Origin: Gammaproteobacteria bacterium
GTDB lineage: Bacteria > Pseudomonadota > Gammaproteobacteria > Acidiferrobacterales > SPGG2
NCBI GenBank assembly: GCA_029861845.1
Contig: JAOTYM010000027.1
Location: 1-41,656, forward strand
Direction: 5' to 3'
Length of the DNA: 41,656 nucleotides
The translations under genes were made by a program, and so were the position numbers. The notes under the pieces were generated by a model. That model did no database searches, was not told the origin of the DNA, and saw only the letters and a program-made list of their open reading frames with translations. Of the stretch, positions 9,959 through 18,642 are shown in pieces (within the stretch, counting starts at the first letter, position 1; each line of letters opens with the position of its first letter).

Positions 9959-10102
9959 ATGAAATCAGCAGGACTATTCGAAGGATCGGACCTATCCGTG
10001 CATCGCGATTTTGATCTATTTAAAGGGCTTCTGGTGGCGATCCCGGTTGGTCTAATTATCTGGGGGTTGATCGTCCTGGTAGTTCTGTATTTGGCGCAGT
10101 AG
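9959..10102 (+). CDS. Small single-pass membrane protein
   Basis: 47 residues if the ATG at 9959 is used; a start at 9899 would overlap the CsrA-like gene out of frame and is less likely. After a charged segment (HRDFDLFKG) comes one strongly hydrophobic helix (LLVAIPVGLIIWGLIVLVVL) to the C-terminus. No good Shine-Dalgarno is visible directly before 9959. The location 25 bases after the CsrA-like gene suggests read-through from it. Many bacteria carry small single-helix proteins of this kind; function unknown. Confidence 0.5.
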   Translation: MKSAGLFEGSDLSVHRDFDLFKGLLVAIPVGLIIWGLIVLVVLYLAQ

Positions 10103-10129
10103 CTCGTCTCCGCTTCCTCAGCCGTCGCT

Positions 10130-11134
10130 TTATGACACAGAATCAATCGTGAGTTCATAAACCGTCACCGGCGTCTCGCGGCCACGCACCCTTACCTGAT
10201 CAATCTTGCGGAATTCGAAGCCGTTGCCGGCCAATTCGACGGTGCGCTGGGCAACCAGCACGCGTGTTCCGTATTCCTTATTGAGTTGCTCCAGCCTGGC
10301 GGCAAGATTGACCTCATCGCCATGTACCGTGTAACCGAGACGATCGGCATCGCCAACGGTGCCGCCAACGACGTGTCCGGTGCTAATGCCGACACGCGTG
10401 TTTAGAATAATGCCGGAGAGAAAGCGGTGGCTTGTATCTACTTGTTGTAACGCCCGTGCGGCCCGCACGGCGTTGGCGGCATGATCCGGATCCTCTACCG
10501 GTAGATTGAAGCTGACCAACATGGCGTCACCCTGAAACTGGGTGATGACCCCACCGTATTGATGGATCGGTTCCGCCATTGTTGTGAAGTATTCGTTGAG
10601 CATGGTAATGATTTGCTCGGGTTGTAGCTGCTCGCAGATTGTCGAGAAACCTGCAATATCGGTAAACAAGATCGTCGCCTCGCGCGATTGCGGGTGAACT
10701 ACACCCCGATCTTTAAGCACGGTGTCGACAACACTTTCGGGTACGAATCTGCTAAAGGTCTGCCGGATAAAATTGCGGTCCTTCAAACCTTCCACCATCT
10801 CATCGAATCGCAGCGAGAGTGTACCGATTTCGTCGTCGGAGAGAACGGGCACTTTGCTTTCCAGATTACCTTGATGCACTTGTTGCATGCCGGTCAGTAG
10901 ACTTCTTACCGGCCGCGTCAAGCTGCGTGCAATGAAGACGACGATGATACCGACGAACACAACCGCTCCCATGATATCTATCTGAAGCGCCTGTGTCGTA
11001 GTCAGGCCCTGAAGCTCGCGTAGGTCACGGAGAAGGAAGGTATCCAAGAACACCAGCGATGCCGGTATCAACGCGGTGGCGACAAACGCGAGGGCTAGTT
11101 TGTAGAGAAGCCGACCACCATGCGGCTCTATCAC
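10130..11134 (-). CDS. Class III adenylate/guanylate cyclase, HAMP plus catalytic part
   Basis: 334 residues from a GTG. Two transmembrane helices (about 10-32 and 53-72) are followed by a HAMP domain (RSLTRPVRSLLTGM to the DEIG motif near 101) and a class III cyclase domain. FTDIAGFS carries the first metal-binding Asp (about 159), QGDAMLVSF the second (about 203); the transition-state Asn and Arg are in EVNLAARLEQL (about 276 and 280). The purine-selecting Lys before the second Asp is Gln (about 199), as I recall for some proteobacterial relatives. The frame appears to continue upstream into the membrane segment encoded at 11188-11625 after a frame change, so this is probably the 3' part of one longer gene. 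Confidence 0.88.
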   Translation of the reverse strand: MIEPHGGRLLYKLALAFVATALIPASLVFLDTFLLRDLRELQGLTTTQALQIDIMGAVVFVGIIVVFIARSLTRPVRSLLTGMQQVHQGNLESKVPVLSDDEIGTLSLRFDEMVEGLKDRNFIRQTFSRFVPESVVDTVLKDRGVVHPQSREATILFTDIAGFSTICEQLQPEQIITMLNEYFTTMAEPIHQYGGVITQFQGDAMLVSFNLPVEDPDHAANAVRAARALQQVDTSHRFLSGIILNTRVGISTGHVVGGTVGDADRLGYTVHGDEVNLAARLEQLNKEYGTRVLVAQRTVELAGNGFEFRKIDQVRVRGRETPVTVYELTIDSVS

Positions 11135-11187
11135 GGTGCTAGACTGTCGAAACAGTTCCTGCCTGAGGGATAAGGTGTAGTCGTTGA

Positions 11188-11625
11188 TCAGGAAATAGAT
11201 ATATGCTCCCAGATAGCATAGACGACGTTCAGCAACAGAGGATGAAGCATCGGCACGGACAACGAATCGCCCCCGCAGGCGTCACAAAAAACGGATTCGA
11301 AATAAAACATCGGCTGCGCCCAAACCAGCGCGAGAACGAACGTCCAACCGGCTGATAACCATGGCAAGCTCCGAATCCGGCGTTGTGCCTGGCCGAAATT
11401 TCCTCGACCGTCTAAATCGTGTGTGATAGGCGAGAAAAGGAAATACGAACCGATCAGAATCAATGGGACCATGATAAGACCGAGACTCAGAATTGCGTAC
11501 GGTACATGTTGAAACCTTCGGTCTGGCGCTGCGGCGGTAGCGAGCAGCACGACGATAAGCGCCAGCACAGTCGGGCTTAACATAAAGAGATAATAGCGGC
11601 GGGTCATAGCCTTCATTTCGGGCAA
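11188..11625 (-). pseudogene. N-terminal membrane part of the cyclase gene, separated by an apparent frameshift
   Basis: 145 codons from a TTG (an ATG follows at 11616) with four hydrophobic helices. Near its end the peptide reads LLLNVVYAIW then a few residues and a stop. In the frame of the downstream cyclase, the same stretch reads LGAYIYFLINDYTLSLRQEL and runs without a stop into the cyclase start. This YFLINDYT-type segment belongs to membrane-bound cyclases as I know them, so a single-base loss (or two-base gain) around 11200-11215 split one gene. It may be a true mutation, a programmed shift, or a sequence error. If real, the two parts could still be made as separate polypeptides. Confidence 0.65.
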
Positions 11626-11851
11626 CTATTTATCCTAGGTGATTTTATGCCTGCTTGCCGAGCATCCTACTTTGTGATGACCGGTACCTTCAACTACCGT
11701 TCGTGGCGAAACCGGTGCTTTCTGCTGGGTGTGCGTGAGGGGCGAGTGCAGGCCATCGGCGCGAACGTGGAAACTGTGGCACAATTTAACGACAACCCCA
11801 AAGATGACTCGCTCATCGTATCCTCATCTCGGTGGAAATAGGTAAGTAGGG

Positions 11852-11923
11852 CATCACCAAACATGCGATCAAGGGCGAAAAGTGCGCATCCGTAAGATAA
11901 TCGGTTGGTCTGCCGTTACGGTG
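11852..11923 (+). repeat. Direct repeat, copy 1: leader and first codons of the AsmA-family gene
   Basis: This stretch covers the leader and first codons of the AsmA-family gene. It reappears, slightly decayed, at 15650-15720. The exact core is CGGTTGGTCTGCCGTTACG (ending 11920 here and 15714 there), with CATCACCAAA and AAAGTGCG also shared. Confidence 0.85.
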
Positions 11924-14900
11924 GTGATTGTGGTTGCGGTGCTGCTGTTGGTTCTGTTGTCGCTCGATGTATCGGTATACCGTGGCCCGTTGCAATCGGG
12001 AGTCGGCGCGCTCCTCGGCCGGTCGGTAAAGCTTGACGGTGAGATGTCGCTGACGCCCTCACTCCGGCCCAGGATCGTGGTCGAGGATGTGCACATCGCT
12101 AACCCCGAGTGGGCGTCGCGGCCGAACTTTGCGAGCGCTGACCGTCTCGAGTTTCAGGTGGCGCTGTTACCACTCATCTGGGGCGACTTGAGGGTCTTGA
12201 GTCTTGCCCTCGATGGCGCGGATATATTGCTCGAGGGCAGACCGGGCGGCCCCAACAACTGGATATTCAAAGAAAAGAAACCCGAGGAAACCCGTAAGCT
12301 GCTCGACATAAAATTAATGACAGCGCGGCAGTCCATGATCGGTTATCGTTTAAGTGCCGATCGTGTGTACCGCTTTGCCGTTACCGATGCTGAGGCGGTG
12401 CTGACCAAGGAGGAACAGGTCCAGATCCAAGGTACCGGAAAATATCGTGACGTGTCATTCACGCTTTCGCTTCTGGGTGGCACGCCGGCTGAGTTCATGG
12501 CCGCCAAGCCGTGGCCGGTCAAGCTCACGGCGCGGGCCGTCGGGACAACAGTTAACGCCGAAGGAATTGTCACTCGGCCGGTTGAAGGCGAGGGATTCGA
12601 TCTGCAGGTCACGGTCGAAGGCGCACAACTTGGCGAGCTCGCACCACTATTTGATATCGCGTTCCCGGCGCTTGGACCTTTCAAATTGTCGGGTCGCGTA
12701 GCCGAGGCAGCCGAACGCTACAGCGTGACGGAGCTCAGGGGTCGCCTAGGCAAAACAGATACGTTGACGCCGATTACCGTTACCAACGGGAGAGCGTTCG
12801 CGCCGTACGGCAAGCCAGTTGAACTGGATATCGAAGGTACATATGGCAATGCCCCCTTTACCCTGGAATTGGTGGGCGGCTCGCTCACTGAACTGGCTAA
12901 ACTCAGTAACCCGTGGCCGATCAAGGGTCGGGCACACGCTGCCGGCGCGACACTACACCTTGACGGCAGCGTGGCGCGGCCAGTCGATACTAAAGTATTT
13001 AATCTTTCGGTTCGGCTAGACGGCAAGCAGTTCAGCGACCTATCCGCCCTGCTGGACACCAAGCTGCCCGCGTTAGGACCGTATGGTTTATCCGCCCGTT
13101 CGGTCATCCGCGATAGAGACCTCACTATGACTGCGCTCAAGGGGCACCTTGGAAGCGCCAAGGCACCCACCCGTCTCGCTATTACTAGAGGTAAGGCGGC
13201 AATACCTCGTGGCCGGCCGGTCAGTTTTGATATCGCGGGCATGTATGCCGATATACCTATTAGTGCATCCCTGGTAGGAGGTTCACTGGGAGAACTGATT
13301 ACACCAACCCAGCCCTGGCCGGTCACACTTACCGCGCGCGGCGTTGGTGCGACCTTGAATGCAAACGGCACAGTTGCCGAGCCCAAGAAAGCCAAGGGTT
13401 TCGACCTCCAAGCAAAGGTCAAGGGTGAGCGTTTCGATGCCCTGGAGCCACTGCTTGGTTTTCCGCTGCCGGCACTTGGATCGTATAATCTGTCTGGTCG
13501 TGTTGCCGACGGTGATGGTCGCTACACGATCACGGGTCTCAAGGGCGAGATCGGCAAGACCGATATCAGCGGTGTGCTCGGTCTCGTAACGACCGGGCCT
13601 CGCCCGCATGTGACGGCGACGCTCGCGTCTACTATCACCGACATCGCACGCCTTATCAGTACCGATGAGCAAACCGGCGCTGACGGCACCTCGTCCGGTC
13701 CGCTTAGCCTTGCAATCCCACAGAATACCCTACGCGCCTTTGATGCTGACCTTAATATTGAGATCGAGCGAGTCACCGGCGGCCGAATAACGGTTCGTGG
13801 TCTTGCGATGCGCGCTAAACTTGATAACGGGCGCGCGACGTTGGCGCCGATCCAGGTATCTGTGCCAGGTCTTCAGATAAAAGGTCGCCTCGAGCTTGAT
13901 GCGCGCGGCGAAACCCCTAGTGTGACGCTCGATGCCTCGACCGATCGCTTGCACGTGGCAGAAGCGCTGAAGATGTTTTCCGACATCGACCGCCTACGCG
14001 GTATTGCAACGAACACCAATATTAGCTTTGCGGGTAAGGGCAAAACGCTCGAAGCACTATTGCAGCAATCAACCTTCCGGCTGACGGTGCAGTCAGCGGA
14101 GGTGGACTATCTCGCCAAGGAGAATGGGGAATTCATTCCGATCAAGATATTCAACGGCGAGGTCAAGGCGGATCGTGGACAGGCACTGGAAATGGCGATT
14201 GAGGGCACGATCCGTGATGTACCTGTCAGTTCAAGGTTCATGACCGCTAGCCTTGCCAATCTAGTGAAAGACCCCAAAGTCTGGCCTGTCACTGTATCTG
14301 CGAGCATGCCTGATGCGGCTTTGGACGCAAGGGGCACATTGACCTGGCCAATCGACGGAAAAGATTACGACCTCACGCTCAGCGTGAACGGGACTAACCT
14401 GAGCGGGTTAGATCCGTTGTTAAAGGCCGAGTTACCGCCGACTGGCCCCTATGCCGTTAGCGGTCAATTCGTCAATGCCGGTGACAAATACCGCCTTAGC
14501 AAACTCGAGATCAAAGTCGACCGTAACCACGCTACCGGCAAGCTCGAGATAGTTACGTCCGGGCCACGACCAAAGCTTATCGCTAGTTTGCGGGCGGACG
14601 AGTTTCATATAGAGGATTTAACGAGAGCGCTACAGAAACGTAAGGACCAGGCGCCTGCAAAGCAGGACGATGGGCGGTTAATTCCGGATGTCACGATCCC
14701 GGTCAAAGCGCTTCGTAGTGTCGACCTTGAGCTGAATCTTAACGTCACTGTCATGTTAGCGGGTCGGACGGACCTGGGTGATCTCTCCCTGAAAGCAAAA
14801 TTGGAAAACGGTCGTCTGCTCATATCGCCTTTCAAGGGAAGCCTATCGGGTGGCGAGCTATCCGTTAAACTGGATGTGGACGCCACCGAAGACACACCGG

Positions 14901-15640
14901 TGGTGAGGTTCCGACTGACAGGCCAACAGGTCGATTATGGCACCTTGCTCAAGGTGTTTGAGGTGACGGATCTTATCGAAAGTGTGCTCGACGCAGATAT
15001 CGACTTAACCGGGCGTGGTACCAACCTGCGTAGTTTATTCGCAAACGCCAACGGTTCGATCGTGGTCGTCAGTGGGCCGTCAACCATTGGTCACGGCGGA
15101 TTGGGTGTGTGGGGCGCTGACCTGCTGACGGGCATCGTTTCGGTAGCGGCGGTGGCGTTGAAGACCAAGGAGGAGACTAAATTGAATTGTATGGTCTGGC
15201 CTTTCGAGGTAAGGAACGGCGTGGCGCAAAGCAAGATTATCCTGATCGATATGCGCAAGACCAGCGTGGGAGGAACTGGGACCGTAAATTTGGGTACCGA
15301 AGAATTAGACTTGCTGCTCAAACCCGCCCGCAAGAAAGCAAGCCTCTTCAAGGTTGGCCCACCAGTGCGGGTCGTGGGAACATTGTCAAAGCTTGACTAC
15401 CGAGTTGAAGGTAAAAAGCGGGCGTTGGGCAAGCTACTGCTTCCTTTCTTCAACCCCGCCTTCCTGTTGGTGACGGCGGAAGCAGGTACCGGCGAAATGA
15501 ACCCCTGCGTAGCTGCCATCGCAGGTGACGATTCCGCTGGTGAGGTACCAAAGGAACGGCGCAGCTTGCTGGGCGGATTATTGAAAAAGCTGAAGATACA
15601 CGGTCCTCGACCAGACGCTGAATCGGGGGAGGGCAGGTAG
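11882..15640 (+). CDS. AsmA-family envelope protein with four internal repeats
   Basis: 1252 residues from a GTG at 11882. One N-terminal helix (VVIVVAVLLLVLLSL) anchors it in the inner membrane; the rest is periplasmic and beta-rich. The AsmA start signature is present (LGRSVKLDGEMSLTPSLRP, then VHIANPEW). Four related blocks begin near residues 192, 325, 459 and 781, each with a LLGG/LVGGS-like motif, a W-P-V/I motif and PALGPY-like turn; the first three have a period of 133-134 residues. The AsmA C-terminal region (GTGTVNLGTEELDLLLKP) is near 1135. Members such as AsmA, TamB and YhdP form lipid-conducting bridges to the outer membrane; a role in lipid transport is inferred from family knowledge. 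Confidence 0.93.
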   Translation: MRIRKIIGWSAVTVVIVVAVLLLVLLSLDVSVYRGPLQSGVGALLGRSVKLDGEMSLTPSLRPRIVVEDVHIANPEWASRPNFASADRLEFQVALLPLIWGDLRVLSLALDGADILLEGRPGGPNNWIFKEKKPEETRKLLDIKLMTARQSMIGYRLSADRVYRFAVTDAEAVLTKEEQVQIQGTGKYRDVSFTLSLLGGTPAEFMAAKPWPVKLTARAVGTTVNAEGIVTRPVEGEGFDLQVTVEGAQLGELAPLFDIAFPALGPFKLSGRVAEAAERYSVTELRGRLGKTDTLTPITVTNGRAFAPYGKPVELDIEGTYGNAPFTLELVGGSLTELAKLSNPWPIKGRAHAAGATLHLDGSVARPVDTKVFNLSVRLDGKQFSDLSALLDTKLPALGPYGLSARSVIRDRDLTMTALKGHLGSAKAPTRLAITRGKAAIPRGRPVSFDIAGMYADIPISASLVGGSLGELITPTQPWPVTLTARGVGATLNANGTVAEPKKAKGFDLQAKVKGERFDALEPLLGFPLPALGSYNLSGRVADGDGRYTITGLKGEIGKTDISGVLGLVTTGPRPHVTATLASTITDIARLISTDEQTGADGTSSGPLSLAIPQNTLRAFDADLNIEIERVTGGRITVRGLAMRAKLDNGRATLAPIQVSVPGLQIKGRLELDARGETPSVTLDASTDRLHVAEALKMFSDIDRLRGIATNTNISFAGKGKTLEALLQQSTFRLTVQSAEVDYLAKENGEFIPIKIFNGEVKADRGQALEMAIEGTIRDVPVSSRFMTASLANLVKDPKVWPVTVSASMPDAALDARGTLTWPIDGKDYDLTLSVNGTNLSGLDPLLKAELPPTGPYAVSGQFVNAGDKYRLSKLEIKVDRNHATGKLEIVTSGPRPKLIASLRADEFHIEDLTRALQKRKDQAPAKQDDGRLIPDVTIPVKALRSVDLELNLNVTVMLAGRTDLGDLSLKAKLENGRLLISPFKGSLSGGELSVKLDVDATEDTPVVRFRLTGQQVDYGTLLKVFEVTDLIESVLDADIDLTGRGTNLRSLFANANGSIVVVSGPSTIGHGGLGVWGADLLTGIVSVAAVALKTKEETKLNCMVWPFEVRNGVAQSKIILIDMRKTSVGGTGTVNLGTEELDLLLKPARKKASLFKVGPPVRVVGTLSKLDYRVEGKKRALGKLLLPFFNPAFLLVTAEAGTGEMNPCVAAIAGDDSAGEVPKERRSLLGGLLKKLKIHGPRPDAESGEGR

Positions 15641-15649
15641 GTTTGCGGA

Positions 15650-15720
15650 CATCACCAAAATGCATCAAAAAGGCAAAAAGTGCGTGTAAGATCATCGGTT
15701 GGTCTGCCGTTACGCTGGTT
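15650..15720 (+). repeat. Direct repeat, copy 2: relic of the AsmA gene start
   Basis: Lies ten bases after the AsmA stop. It resembles 11852-11923 (leader, GTG start and first codons of the AsmA gene) but has a four-base deletion after GTGCG, so no AsmA-like frame follows. It then changes to unrelated sequence leading to the patatin-like gene. It looks like the 5' end of a former second asmA-type gene or the footprint of a recombination. Confidence 0.8.
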
Positions 15721-15746
15721 ACGAGTTCACGTCAGGAGGGCAAATA

Positions 15747-17234
15747 ATGAGATTGGTGCACAGCCTCTGGTTATCAGCGATTCTGATATTGATCGCTGGT
15801 TGCGCGAGCTATCCGATCAACCCGTCTATCGATCAGGTCAATGAAAGTAAGGGTTATCGATTTGCCAATCTGGCGTTGGGTGAAAAAAATACAGATGAGC
15901 TGTTCGTCGTGGTCAGTCTGTCTGGTGGCGGCACGCGGGCGATGGCGCTTGATTATGGTGTTCTGAGTTATCTCGACACCCTGCACATCGACAACGGAAG
16001 GCGAACGCTTCTGGATGAAGTCGATATCATCAGTAGCTCGTCTGCGGCCAGCATCGTCAACGCCTACTATGGCCTATACGGTAAGGATGCTTTCCTGACT
16101 CGGTTCAGGAACGACGTCTTAAGTAAGAACATGGAGCGCGCGCTCAAGCGGCGCGTTTTAAATCCCCTGCAGTGGCCGCGCCTATGGTCCGGCACCTTCA
16201 GCCGCGGCGATCTCGCGGCAGAGTATTTCGACAAGGAGATATTCGATGGGCATACGTTTTCGGACATGCAGGCGGCCCGGCCCATGGTCATTGTTAACGC
16301 CACCGATATGGGGATAGGATCGCAGTTTCCATTCGTACAGGGCAAATTCGATGCGCTTTGCTCGGATCTCTCACGGTTTTCGGTGGCTCGGGCGGTGGCC
16401 GCCTCGTTGGCATTCACGCCCGGTTTCACGCCAATTACGCTCAAGAACTATGACAAGACGTTATGTGGATACACAACGCCAGATTGGGTACAAGCGGCCT
16501 TGGAAGCGGGGGTCGAGAGCAATGCACTGGTCTACGCGCAGGCCAGGGATTTTGTCAGCTACGAGCATACGGAGCGCCGACCCTATATTCATTTGCTGGA
16601 CAGCGGTATTGCCGACAATATCGGTATACGCATTCCCGGACTCGTTTTTGCCGTGCGCGATACACCCTGGAGCCAGGCAGATCGGCTTCTCGACGGAACC
16701 ATCAGAAGACTGGTGGTCATCATTGTCGACGCTAGACCTAAGCGCGACTTCAAGGGCGATCTCAAACCAAAACCCCCGGGTGCCGCCACATCCGTCCGGG
16801 TTGCCGCCACCAGCCCGCTTGCCAATTACTCGTACGAGACCGTTGATCTCGTTCGAAAGAGCATGAAGAATCTTGCCAAAGACACTGAAAGTTATGATAA
16901 AAAACGTGCCGCATGCACGTCGCACGCGGCAAACATCTGTGCCCAGCGATCAAATCGTAACAAGTGCCGCCGTGAGGTAACTGGGAGTTGCTTTCAGGCC
17001 TTTCGGGTTACCGACGCCGATCGACCGCCGAATCTGGACCTATATATGGTGCATGTGAGCTTCGAATCCGTCGACGACGGGTCCCGCCGACGAAGGCTAC
17101 AGACGATCCCAACCACCTTACAATTACCAAAGGAAGACGTAGATCTATTGATAGAGTCGGCGCCTGAGCTGGTCAACCAAGCGCCGGACTTTCAAAGGCT
17201 CATGCGGGATCTCGCGGCCCGGGTAGTACATTAA
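15747..17234 (+). CDS. Patatin-like phospholipase lipoprotein
   Basis: 495 residues from the ATG at 15747, selected because AGGAGG (15734-15739) precedes it and because the peptide then starts with a lipoprotein signal (lipobox LIAGC, Cys19). The patatin fold is seen in the oxyanion loop LSGGGTRAMALDYGVL (about 58-73), the nucleophile-elbow region DIISSSSAASIVNAYYG (about 93-109) and the Asp motif LDSGIADNIG. The elbow is unusual: the canonical GxSxG glycines are replaced by Ser and Ala. The C-terminal 150 residues are specific and include a Cys-rich part (AACTSHAANICAQRSNRNKC). Probably a membrane-anchored lipid acyl hydrolase; activity uncertain given the elbow. Confidence 0.85.
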   Translation: MRLVHSLWLSAILILIAGCASYPINPSIDQVNESKGYRFANLALGEKNTDELFVVVSLSGGGTRAMALDYGVLSYLDTLHIDNGRRTLLDEVDIISSSSAASIVNAYYGLYGKDAFLTRFRNDVLSKNMERALKRRVLNPLQWPRLWSGTFSRGDLAAEYFDKEIFDGHTFSDMQAARPMVIVNATDMGIGSQFPFVQGKFDALCSDLSRFSVARAVAASLAFTPGFTPITLKNYDKTLCGYTTPDWVQAALEAGVESNALVYAQARDFVSYEHTERRPYIHLLDSGIADNIGIRIPGLVFAVRDTPWSQADRLLDGTIRRLVVIIVDARPKRDFKGDLKPKPPGAATSVRVAATSPLANYSYETVDLVRKSMKNLAKDTESYDKKRAACTSHAANICAQRSNRNKCRREVTGSCFQAFRVTDADRPPNLDLYMVHVSFESVDDGSRRRRLQTIPTTLQLPKEDVDLLIESAPELVNQAPDFQRLMRDLAARVVH

Positions 17235-17469
17235 GCCGACTCAGGAACGTTCCGCGGGACAGGCGTCTAGCAAACCTGTATGACCAGAAATAACCCACTT
17301 CGCACCGGTTAGGAGCGAAGGCCATAGATTAATGCCCTTGACGTTGATGACTCCGTTGCCCGACTTGAGGACGAGTCTCGAGTAGCCGTGTATATAAAAA
17401 GTGTAGAATTATCTGGAATAGTTTTAGGATTATTCACATCGTCTTCCATCTTGACGACGGAGAGTCGGC

Positions 17470-18030
17470 ATGCGAGCTAGCCGTTTCAAAAAAATTCCAA
17501 GGTTTCGCCCACTCGCGGCCTACAGGCGTTTACTGGTTTTAGCCTGCATCCTGCTCTTCGCATCGGGTTGTGCCACATTGCCTCGTAATGCTGTGCCCGT
17601 CGACAAAATCAATAGGGCTGAAATTGTCGGGATGCCCGACATACGGACATGGGGCGGTCAGATCACACAGCACTCTCAGGCCGACGCTGTGCAGTCGGTT
17701 CTAGATGAATCAAGGGGCGAGTTTCCACGCGATGAGAATGGGGTCCCTATATATGATTCGCTAGCGCTTTCGGGCGGTGGCTCGAACGGCGCATTCGGCG
17801 CGGGCTTCCTGTCCGGGTGGACAAAGGCGGGAACGCGCCCGAACTTCAAGCTGGTGACGGGTATCAGTACCGGCGCCCTTATCGCCGCCTTCGCCTTCCT
17901 TGGTTCCGACTTCGATGCACAGTTGAAGAACCTCTATACAAAGGTGAGCACCGCGGATCTGCTGATAAAACAGGGGATCCTCAAGATCCTTTTCCGCAGC
18001 GAGGCGGCTGCATTGACGAATCCACTAGCA
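17470..18030 (+). pseudogene. 5' half of a patatin-like lipoprotein gene, truncated
   Basis: The frame from ATG 17470 starts with a basic region and lipobox (LFASGC), then patatin motifs LALSGGGSNGAFGAGFLSGW and the intact nucleophile elbow GISTGALIAA. Homology lasts to ALTNPLARL, about 185 codons. After that the frame continues only with non-patatin sequence to a stop at 18231; the DGG/DGA catalytic Asp region is missing. The sequence changes at about 18020-18045 to a fragment of another gene read in a different frame. If expressed, the product would be a truncated lipoprotein without its dyad Asp. Unlike the neighbouring gene at 15747 it keeps the canonical GxSxG, so the two are distinct paralogues. 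Confidence 0.75.
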
Positions 18031-18293
18031 AGGCTCAAGGGCTTGTACTTAACGTCACCGAATTCAATGGTTGGGATGACATCAGTGCCCTTTTTAAACA
18101 TTTCGCTTTTGTTAAAGGCCATCATCGGTACATTGAACGAGTGGCAGCGGTTGGTAATAAGTCATGGCAACGGCTCTTGCCAAAGCTGGCGTCATTGTTC
18201 GTTAAGGCCGAGCCAAGGTATTTTGATATAGAAGAAATCGACGTGGCCAAGCAATGGGTTCGGGGCGAAAGTTCCCGACAGGTTACGACCTAA
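18031..18293 (+). pseudogene. 3' fragment of a SpoIIAA-like (STAS-fold) protein gene
   Basis: In a frame different from the patatin head, this segment encodes GLVLNVTEFNGWDDISALFK, then FAFVKGHHRYIERVAAVGNK and AEPRYFDIEEIDVAKQW before the stop at 18293. This is the C-terminal two thirds of the SpoIIAA-like family, a STAS-related cytoplasmic fold found in many proteobacteria (recognised from the GWDD, IERVAAVG and A-E-RYFD pattern). The N-terminal part and the start codon are missing; they were presumably lost in the deletion that joined this to the patatin head. Not expected to be translated on its own. Confidence 0.72.
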
Positions 18294-18327
18294 CTGATGA
18301 CATCGAGGAATAGACCGGGAGGACACT

Positions 18328-18585
18328 GTGGCAGAGAAACGTGCATTGACGATACATTTTACGGACGGAACCAAATTTTCCTTTGATTTTCCGAAACAAG
18401 TACGCGATGACCAGATGATTGCAAGTCGGATCGAGCAAGTACTGAAACACCAATACCTGATGGTAGAGGCGGATGGCACGGTGCTCATGTTTCCGTTGAA
18501 CAACATTAAGTACATACAGGCTTACCCAGCACCAGCCAAGATACCTGACAATATGATCAAGGGCGCCAGTATCGTGCATACGTGA
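18328..18585 (+). CDS. Small conserved hypothetical protein
   Basis: 85 residues from a GTG preceded by GGGAGGA. The sequence is mixed alpha/beta with IHFTDGTKFSFDFPKQ, a helix DDQMIASRIEQVL, and VLMFPLNNIKYIQAYPAP. The strand pattern suggests a compact single domain, cytosolic, without a signal peptide. I know similar short proteins from other proteobacteria but no assigned function. It lies between the decayed patatin/SpoIIAA pair and an amidohydrolase on the same strand. Confidence 0.7.
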   Translation: MAEKRALTIHFTDGTKFSFDFPKQVRDDQMIASRIEQVLKHQYLMVEADGTVLMFPLNNIKYIQAYPAPAKIPDNMIKGASIVHT

Positions 18586-18642
18586 GCCGTGAGCTGATCA
18601 CCAGGTTGTAACTTGCGACGGCCATCAAAGGGAGGTCTTGCT

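Noticed and set aside
11647..11841. 64-codon plus-strand frame before the AsmA gene
   Set aside because: No ribosome-binding site and no recognisable domain; treated as unannotated sequence with the rest of 11626-11851.
12718..13422. 234-codon open frame on the minus strand
   Set aside because: Shadow of the AsmA-family gene; low-complexity composition driven by codon use on the other strand.
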